This document shows, one piece after another, positions 18,283-23,136 of a stretch of DNA of 23,136 nucleotides. The first letter of the stretch is position 1; every line of letters starts with the position of its first letter. A program made the position numbers and the translations under genes. The stretch comes from Thermaceae bacterium. GTDB lineage: Bacteria; Deinococcota; Deinococci; Deinococcales; Marinithermaceae. Below the pieces are notes generated by a model. It was not told where the DNA came from. It ran no database searches and saw only the letters and a program-made list of their open reading frames with translations. Location: NCBI GenBank assembly GCA_027023345.1, contig JALVVO010000270.1, positions 1 through 23,136 of the forward strand. The letters are read 5' to 3'.

Positions 18283-19407
18283 ATGGGTCGGCGCGGTAAA
18301 GGCGAAGGTTCCATCATCAAGCGCTCCGACGGGCGCTGGGCGGCATTCGTCACCGTGGGCTATGGGCCCGACGGCCGGCAGATCAAGCGCTGGGTCTACG
18401 GCAAGACGCGCCGCGAAGTCGCCGAGAAGCTCGCCCGGCTCCTGCCGAAGGCGGGCTCCGCCTTGATCCAGGACCCCGCCCGGCTCACGGTGGGGGAGTG
18501 GCTTCACCGCTTCGCCGAGTCCCGCGCCCGGGAGGTGCGGCCGAATACCGCCCGACACTACGCCGATTACATCCGCTACCTCGCGCCCATCCACCGGCTG
18601 AGGCTTTGGTCGTTGCAGCCGGTGCAGGTTAAGGCGGCGATGGATGCCCTTGCCGAGCGGGGTCTCTCTCCCAGCGTCCGCCGGCACGTCTACCACTTCC
18701 TGAAAGGGGCCCTGCGGGAGGCCATGAAGCTGGGTCTGCTCGAGAAGAACCCTGCCGAAGCCGTGGACCCGCCGAGCCTGAAGCGGGTGCGGCCGCCCCA
18801 GGCCTGGCGTCCTGAGGAGGCAGTGCACTTTCTTCAAGTCGCCAAACGCGAAAGCCGCTACTACCCGCTCTTCGCCCTCATGCTGGGTCTTGGCCTCCGG
18901 GTAGGGGAGGGGCTCGCGCTTCGCTGGGACGACTGGGAAGGCGAGCGCCTGCACGTGCGGCACACCATGAACCTGCGCACCGGGGAGCTGGGCCCGCCGA
19001 AGACCGCGAACAGCGCCCGGACCCTCTATCTTGCCCCCGAGTTCCAGACCCTTCTCGCCGAGCACCGCGAGAAGCAACGCCTGGAGGCCTCGGCCACCAG
19101 GGGATGGGTGGACCACGGGCTCATCTTCCCGACCCAGCGCGGTACCCCCACGCGCTACCGCAACCTAATGCGTCACTACCTGACGCTGATCGAGAAGGCG
19201 GGCGTGCCCCGGATCAGCCTCCACGGCCTGCGCCACACCTACACGACCCAAGCCCTGCGGGTGCTGCCGCCCAAGGTGGTCGCCGAGGTCCTGGGCCACG
19301 CCGATGTGCAGCTAACCCTGCAGGTTTACCAGCAGTTGCGGGAAGACGACAAAAAGCGCGCGGCGATCGGCTTAAGCCAGCTCTTACGAACGGAAGCTGC
19401 CGGTTAG
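18283..19407 (+). CDS. int: Tyrosine-recombinase integrase
   Basis: A 374-residue phage integrase. An AP2-type arm-binding N-terminus (GSIIKRSDGRWAAFVTVGYGPDGRQIKRW), a SAM-like core-binding domain (about 65-160), and a catalytic domain with R206 (GLRVGEG), K240, H314-x-x-R317 (HGLRHTY), H339 (LGHA) and Y349 (QVYQQL). All six positions are present, so it should be active. ATG 18283 follows GGGGG. It lies about 1 kb from the tRNA-Thr fragment at 20429-20476, its presumed attachment site. Two small TA-like genes separate it from that site. Confidence 0.9.
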   Translation: MGRRGKGEGSIIKRSDGRWAAFVTVGYGPDGRQIKRWVYGKTRREVAEKLARLLPKAGSALIQDPARLTVGEWLHRFAESRAREVRPNTARHYADYIRYLAPIHRLRLWSLQPVQVKAAMDALAERGLSPSVRRHVYHFLKGALREAMKLGLLEKNPAEAVDPPSLKRVRPPQAWRPEEAVHFLQVAKRESRYYPLFALMLGLGLRVGEGLALRWDDWEGERLHVRHTMNLRTGELGPPKTANSARTLYLAPEFQTLLAEHREKQRLEASATRGWVDHGLIFPTQRGTPTRYRNLMRHYLTLIEKAGVPRISLHGLRHTYTTQALRVLPPKVVAEVLGHADVQLTLQVYQQLREDDKKRAAIGLSQLLRTEAAG

Positions 19408-19427
19408 TGCTACCCTGGAGGCGAACC

Positions 19428-19901
19428 ATGAGCGCCCTTGGACTTTTGAAAGCCATGCCTCACCTCGTGGGCCTGGAAGAGGAGGCCAGAGAAGGACAAC
19501 TCCTGGCTGGTCTTCACCGGCTGGCCGCGCAGGTTGAAGAGGCCTGGGACACCCTGCCCGAAGAGCAAAAGCAGGCGCTCACGGCGTTTGCCTACTTGGC
19601 CGTGGATCCGCCACGTGACTGGCGTACCCGTCTTTCCCTCGCGCTTGGGCGGTGGGGCATGGCCTTGCGCATGATCCGGGGTGACGAAGAGGAGGTGGCC
19701 CAGCTCATCCTCGCCGCCCACCGGCTCATTCATGCCGTGCTTGATGCGATCGAGCGGGAAAACCCGATCTACGGGGAAGAGTTGGACCGCCGTCTTGCCG
19801 AGCTCAACGCCTTGCAACCTGATCAACTCCCAGAAGTTCCCGGGTCGGAGCCCGCGCGACGTGAGTGGCTCGAAGGTTTACTCCGTAAAACAGACGCCTA
19901 A
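19428..19901 (+). CDS. Unknown helical protein upstream of RelE-like gene
   Basis: A 157-residue, all-helical protein from ATG 19428 with GGAGG six bases upstream. It contains LAAQVEEAWDTLPEEQKQALTAFAYLAV and a C-terminal charged helix. I do not recognise the family. Its last 41 bases overlap the RelE-like gene in another frame. Position would fit an antitoxin, but it is larger than usual, and it has no visible DNA-binding motif. A TACCCT twelve bases ahead of the start could be a weak -10. Confidence 0.65.
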   Translation: MSALGLLKAMPHLVGLEEEAREGQLLAGLHRLAAQVEEAWDTLPEEQKQALTAFAYLAVDPPRDWRTRLSLALGRWGMALRMIRGDEEEVAQLILAAHRLIHAVLDAIERENPIYGEELDRRLAELNALQPDQLPEVPGSEPARREWLEGLLRKTDA

Positions 19902-20271
19902 GTTCGAGCGGTCGCTGAGGGAGCTCGTTCGCTCCGCGTTTCCGAAGTCGGACCCGCCCGAGCGTTTGATGCATGGCCTGGGCGTGATTTTCGATCTGCT
20001 GCAGAGCGACCCCCGCCATGAGGCCCTCTGCAGGCCCGAGCCCGCGAAGCACCTTGGCGTGCCCGCGGGCTGCGAGCTTTGGAAGGTGCGCTTCGATCTG
20101 CCTGGCGTGCGTGGAGCCTTGGGCGCCGCACGCTTCGTCTACCTGATCTGCGAGGGGCGGCGTGAGGTGATTCTGGTTTGGGCGTACAGCCACAAGCAGT
20201 TTGCGAAACGGCCCCCGCACAAGGACATGAAAAAAGCCATCAGGGAAATCGCTAAGTTGTTCGATGGCTAA
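19861..20271 (+). CDS. RelE/HigB-like putative toxin
   Basis: From GTG 19861 the product has 136 residues. Strand/helix start (VYSVKQTPKFERSLRELVRS), centre with GCELWKVRFDLPGVRGALGAARFVYLI, and C-terminus EVILVWAYSHKQFAKRPPHKDMKKAIREIAKL match the RelE/ParE-superfamily layout (strands, then a K-rich motif before a C-terminal helix). Such toxins cleave ribosome-bound mRNA or inhibit gyrase. The start is uncertain because it lies within the upstream gene. It is the last provirus gene before the attachment site, a position typical for stabilising cargo. Confidence 0.65.
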   Translation: MSGSKVYSVKQTPKFERSLRELVRSAFPKSDPPERLMHGLGVIFDLLQSDPRHEALCRPEPAKHLGVPAGCELWKVRFDLPGVRGALGAARFVYLICEGRREVILVWAYSHKQFAKRPPHKDMKKAIREIAKLFDG

Positions 20272-20428
20272 GGGCTAAGGCGGCTCTGGACTTTGACACC
20301 TTATTGACACCTACAGGGTGAACTCCAGGGGTGTTTTCTGGAAACTTGAGGACACTACGGGAAGCGAAAGCATAGTGCCATGACCGCTATAGACGCCTTC
20401 TGGGCCCTCATGGGACCCCCGCCATATT
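20272..20428. other. Non-coding stretch before the attachment site
   Basis: I see no gene here. It includes two short related words (TTGACACC at 20304 region, preceded by TTTGACACC about ten bases before), which could be integrase arm sites, but this is too short to claim. Confidence 0.3.
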
Positions 20429-20476
20429 CGCCTCGTAAGCGGTAGGTCGCCGGTTCGAATCCGGCCGCCGGCTCCA
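20429..20476 (+). other. attR: 3' part of a tRNA-Thr(CGU) gene
   Basis: A 48-base segment holds the anticodon loop (CTCGTAA, anticodon CGT), variable loop, T-arm (GCCGG TTCGAAT CCGGC) and acceptor end GCCGGC-T-CCA. The D-arm and 5' acceptor strand are missing: upstream sequence cannot pair with the acceptor strand. This is what integration into the 3' end of a tRNA gene leaves at the distal end. The intact copy should be left of the window. Confidence 0.85.
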
Positions 20477-20482
20477 CGCTCG

Positions 20483-20510
20483 CCCCCGACCCTGGGTCGG
20501 GGGTTCTTTT
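20483..20510 (+). terminator. Rho-independent terminator after the tRNA-Thr fragment
   Basis: CCCCCGACCC and GGGTCGGGGG form a long perfect stem, followed by TTCTTTT. It was presumably the terminator of the tRNA-Thr gene before integration. Confidence 0.85.
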
Positions 20511-20518
20511 CGCGCCGG

Positions 20519-21208
20519 TCACCACGGCCATCGCTCGAGGCGGTACGTCCCGCGACCCGGGCCCGTGAGGGCGACGCGGTACGCCGAACCCCCGTACACC
20601 TCCTGGACCTGCTCGTTTTCGAAGACCACGACGGCTTCCTCGTCGATACCGAGGCCCAGGGGAACGCGGGACCGCCGCATCGCCTCCGGCAGATCCGGGA
20701 GCGCGTTCCACTCGCTCTAGTGGGGAGCCACGATCATGCCTTGAATCAAGCCCAGCCCCGGGATGACCTCGACCCTTCCGCTCGGGGACTCCTCGGGCAG
20801 GAGCCAGGCGAGGCTGGAGGCGAGGATGGCGCCCGCGGAAAGCCCGGCCACGGGTACGCCTTGGCGGTAGCGGGTTCGGATCAGGGAGCCGAGGGGCTCG
20901 GTGGCGTAGTGCTTTTGGTACAGGCCCGTGTGGCCACCGCCGATGAAGATACCGGTGGCTTCTCGGAGTGCCCGCGCCGCGCGTTCGAGGTCCAGGGTTC
21001 CGTCGGCGTCGGGGACGATCACGCGGTAGCGCCGGATTCCCCGGCGGACCCAGGGGTTGGTGTAGAGGGGAAGGTAGCGCTCCCGCCGGGGGTCCCCTTG
21101 CAGGAGCAGGACGAGACGCGGGTCCGGGCCGGCCGCCCGCAGGAAGGCGGGTTGCACGGCTTCGAGCGCGCCGTGCCCGCCTCCCAGGAGGAATAGAACG
21201 CGGGGCAT
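20519..21208 (-). pseudogene. Peptidase S51-type protein with an in-frame TAG
   Basis: From ATG 21208 the frame reads a S51 (peptidase E/cyanophycinase-like) protein: VLFLLGGGHG, IFIGGGHTG, and the nucleophile Ser in AGLSAGAILAS. After IVAPH, a TAG at 20719-20717 interrupts it, and the same frame then continues with SEWNALPDLPEAM...LGLGIDEE...VVFENE for 65 more codons to a TGA at 20519. Without the TAG the length is about 229 residues, normal for the family, and the residue there would probably be Tyr (TAC). So it is a recent nonsense mutation, a base error, or readthrough. The lost part holds the region after the catalytic His. Confidence 0.75.
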
Positions 21209-21261
21209 GGAGGAGCTCCGTCGGGAAGACAGCTTACCCCCTTGGCCCCCAGGATCCTTGC

Positions 21262-21290
21262 TTGACAGCCCCCACGCCCCCGGGTAGCAT
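21262..21290 (+). promoter_or_regulatory. Promoter of the tRNA-Asp/tRNA-Phe operon
   Basis: TTGACA, exactly 17 bases, TAGCAT. The expected start is about 25 bases before the tRNA-Asp 5' end. A textbook housekeeping promoter. Confidence 0.85.
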
Positions 21291-21321
21291 GGTTTTTGCC
21301 CGCGTTATGCGGGTTTTACGC

Positions 21322-21399
21322 GGCCCCGTGGTGTAGCTTGGTTAGCACACCCGCCTGTCACGTGGGAGGTCGCGGGTTCAAGTCCCGTCGGGGCCGCCA
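21322..21399 (+). tRNA. tRNA-Asp (GTC)
   Basis: Acceptor strands GGCCCCG and CGGGGCC-G-CCA, D-arm GTGTAGCTTGGTTAGCAC, anticodon loop CTGTCAC (anticodon GTC), T-arm GCGGG TTCAAGT CCCGT. The 3' CCA is encoded. 78 bases. Confidence 0.95.
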
Positions 21400-21401
21400 G
21401 C

Positions 21402-21477
21402 GCCGAGGTAGCTCAGTCGGTAGAGCACACGGCTGAAAACCGTGGTGTCGGCGGTTCGATTCCGCCCCTCGGCACCA
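21402..21477 (+). tRNA. tRNA-Phe (GAA)
   Basis: Acceptor strands GCCGAGG and CCTCGGC-A-CCA, D-arm GCTCAGTCGGTAGAGC, anticodon loop CTGAAAA (anticodon GAA), T-arm GGCGG TTCGATT CCGCC. CCA encoded; 76 bases, two bases after tRNA-Asp. Confidence 0.95.
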
Positions 21478-21480
21478 AAG

Positions 21481-21512
21481 CGGGGCCCCTGCCCGGGGCC
21501 CCGGCGCTTTTT
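21481..21512 (+). terminator. Terminator of the tRNA operon
   Basis: CGGGGCCCC and GGGGCCCCG form a 9-bp stem with a 5-base loop, then GCGCTTTTT. It overlaps the last codon of the convergent TPR gene by two bases and may serve both. Confidence 0.85.
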
Positions 21513-23136
21513 AGCGCATCCCCTGCTCCAAGAGCCAGCGGGCGAAGCCCTGGACGGCGTCGGGCTCGAGCCAGTCGGGGTCTTCGAGGGCGGCCTCGAG
21601 GTAGGCCCGCACCAGCGCGGGGTCCGCGCTTCGCATCCGCTCGACGACGCTCTTCCCGTCCTTCAAGGGCTTGGTGTAGACCTCGAGGGCCGCCGCCCGA
21701 TCGGCGGCGCGCCTCGCGAGCTCGGCCAGCGCGCGCGTCAATCGTTCCTCCCCGGTTCGCGCGAGCAAGGCGTCCTCGGGGACTACCGGGAGGCCGTCCG
21801 GGTTCCTCGGGAGGAGGCCCCGGGCGTAGAGCCGGCGGGCCAGGTTGCTCGGGCCCAAGGTCAGCTCGGCCTCGGTCCGGGCCTGATCCCAGCGGATCGT
21901 CAGGCGGTAGCGGCCGGGCGCCTTGGGGAGCTCGAGGGGCCCCGCCCAGCCCCGGTAGCCGACGCTGTTCGGGGGGTAGGGGGGGTGTTCGGTAAAGAAC
22001 TCGGCGCGGGCGACGGGGTTGCCTTGCGCGTCCCGGAGCTCGAGCACAAGCGGCCGGCCGGGCAGCGCCGGCTCGCCCTGGTAGTCGAGGCGGACCCAGA
22101 GCGGCTCGCCCACCCCGAGGGTCGCAAGCGGCTTGCCCTCCTCGCGGATCGAGAACGAGAGCAGCGAGAGCCGCTGCCAGGCGTCTTGGTTTTGCCGGAG
22201 GAGGCGGCGGGCCATAGGGGCGAGGGCGTGGTCGGGGTGGTTTTTCAAGAAGCCGCGGAGGGCGTCCCGGGCGGCCTCGGCCTCCCCGGCGTAAGTGAGG
22301 AGCAGCCCGCGCCAGTAGTCGCGGGCGGGGAACGGACCGCGGGCGTTTTGGAGATCGTCCAGGGCCATGCGGATCTCCCAGGACCGATCCAGCGCCGCCG
22401 CCCTTTGGTACTCGGCCTGGGCCCTGAGGTGGGCCTTCCAGAGGGCGAAGAAGAGGCCGAGGTTGTAGCGGGCGGTGGCGTTGTCCTGGAGCTTGATCGC
22501 GTACTCCGAGGCGAGCCGGGCCCGGGCGCGGTCGCCGGTCAGGTAATAGGCCCAGCCGAGGTTGGTCCAGTAGAGCTCCTCGCCTGGGTTGAGCCGGAGG
22601 GCGGCGAGCAGCGCGTCCCTGGCCTCCTCGCCCCGCCCCTCCTCAAAGGCGGCGAAGCTCTTCATCTCAAAGCCCCAGGCGTAGAGGGGCTCGAGCTCAG
22701 GCAGCTCCCGGGCGAGCGCCTTCCAGCGGGGGTCGTCGGCGTTATGGAGCAGGAGCACCGCCGCCGTCCGGTGGAGGAGGAGGGGGCTTTCGATAAGCCT
22801 TTCGAGCGCCGGTCCCTGGCCCCGTTCGAGGAACGCCTTGTAGACGAGCCCCATCCCCGTATCGGGGAGCTTTTTCGGGTCGTGGAAGCCGATCCAAAAC
22901 GCCCGGAGGGGCTCGGGGAGGGCCTCCAGCTTGCCGTGGGCGAGGGCGGCGGCGTAGGTGGAAAAGCGCTCCGCGAGCTCATCCTCGCCCGCCTCCTTGG
23001 CGGCGGCCGCCGCCGCCATGGGGTTTTGGGCGGCGAGGCGGAGGAGGGGCTCGAGCTCCGGCCTCGCTTTAAGGGGCCGGAGGGGTTTCCCGAGCACCGC
23101 CTGGGCCCAGAGGGCGGCGGCCTCGAGGCTTCCCGC
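21511..23136 (-). CDS. TPR-repeat protein, 5' end outside the window
   Basis: The frame is open to the window edge, 13 codons beyond an in-frame GTG at 23097, and the upstream codons (SLEAAALWAQAVLG) look like protein, so the true start is outside; at least 541 residues. The middle has TPR-like helices: GRGEEARDALLAALRLNPGEELYWTNLGWAYYLTGDRARARLASEYAIKL and similar units. A beta-rich segment at about 320-410 (VGEPLWVRLDYQGEPALPGRPLVLELRD, GRYRLTIRWD) could be an Ig-like domain, then a helical C-terminus. Host gene. Probably a scaffold or envelope-associated protein; no known name. Confidence 0.8.
   Translation of the reverse strand, partial: AGSLEAAALWAQAVLGKPLRPLKARPELEPLLRLAAQNPMAAAAAAKEAGEDELAERFSTYAAALAHGKLEALPEPLRAFWIGFHDPKKLPDTGMGLVYKAFLERGQGPALERLIESPLLLHRTAAVLLLHNADDPRWKALARELPELEPLYAWGFEMKSFAAFEEGRGEEARDALLAALRLNPGEELYWTNLGWAYYLTGDRARARLASEYAIKLQDNATARYNLGLFFALWKAHLRAQAEYQRAAALDRSWEIRMALDDLQNARGPFPARDYWRGLLLTYAGEAEAARDALRGFLKNHPDHALAPMARRLLRQNQDAWQRLSLLSFSIREEGKPLATLGVGEPLWVRLDYQGEPALPGRPLVLELRDAQGNPVARAEFFTEHPPYPPNSVGYRGWAGPLELPKAPGRYRLTIRWDQARTEAELTLGPSNLARRLYARGLLPRNPDGLPVVPEDALLARTGEERLTRALAELARRAADRAAALEVYTKPLKDGKSVVERMRSADPALVRAYLEAALEDPDWLEPDAVQGFARWLLEQGMR

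Noticed and set aside
17790..18299. Plus frame of 169 codons before the integrase
   Set aside because: Starts in another frame of the DUF3800 gene and is antisense to the small minus-strand genes; composition is not protein-like.
20355..20711. Minus-strand frame of 118 codons over the attachment site
   Set aside because: It contains the AGFEPATYRLRGE string, a well-known artefact of translating the reverse strand of a tRNA 3' end.

Overview
The window looks like a chromosome segment from a Deinococcota bacterium of the order Thermales. The evidence is high GC, a TANNNT -10 box six bases before several start codons (a leaderless layout common in that phylum), and a provirus resembling Thermus phages P23-77 and IN93 (Matsushitaviridae: tailless, icosahedral, internal membrane). 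The genus is not determined; this is an inference from reading, not a search.

Positions 1 to about 20476 are provirus. Its right edge is a 48-base 3' piece of a tRNA-Thr(CGU) gene next to an integrase. The left edge, with the intact tRNA gene, should lie beyond position 1. Positions 20477-23136 are host: a peptidase S51-like gene broken by an in-frame TAG, tRNA-Asp and tRNA-Phe with a clean promoter and terminator, and the 3' part of a TPR protein gene.

On the minus strand (reading right to left) the provirus has a block from 10277 to 9111 (AlpA-like HTH protein, two unknown proteins, a membrane protein). Next comes 9016-5987 (Mom-like GNAT protein, unknown protein, HUH rolling-circle initiator, HhH protein), then 5918-2017 (membrane and Pro-rich proteins, a tiny basic peptide, lytic transglycosylase, PIN/antitoxin pair, packaging ATPase, DUF4258/DUF2283 pair), then 1860-1 (capsid block). 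Each of the last three blocks starts just downstream of a shared palindromic element made of GTACWGTAC units 13 bases apart, suggesting one late regulon.

The accessory region 10.3-14.97 kb is a mosaic. A minus-strand run of small genes reads from a Cro-like promoter at 15 kb, carries repeated copies of a short module encoding ASELDRILREGLR, and contains paralogous small genes. It is interrupted four times by plus-strand genes that share the layout TANNNT-N6-ATG. These look like independently expressed, possibly lysogeny-expressed cargo. At 14974-15063 three 11-bp operators spaced 32-33 bases apart separate a Cro-like gene from a CI-like S24 repressor. The repressor is followed by a DUF3800 gene, and an S24 3' remnant followed by a second DUF3800 gene lies next to it. 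A small toxin-antitoxin-like remnant, the integrase, and a RelE-like pair complete the right end.
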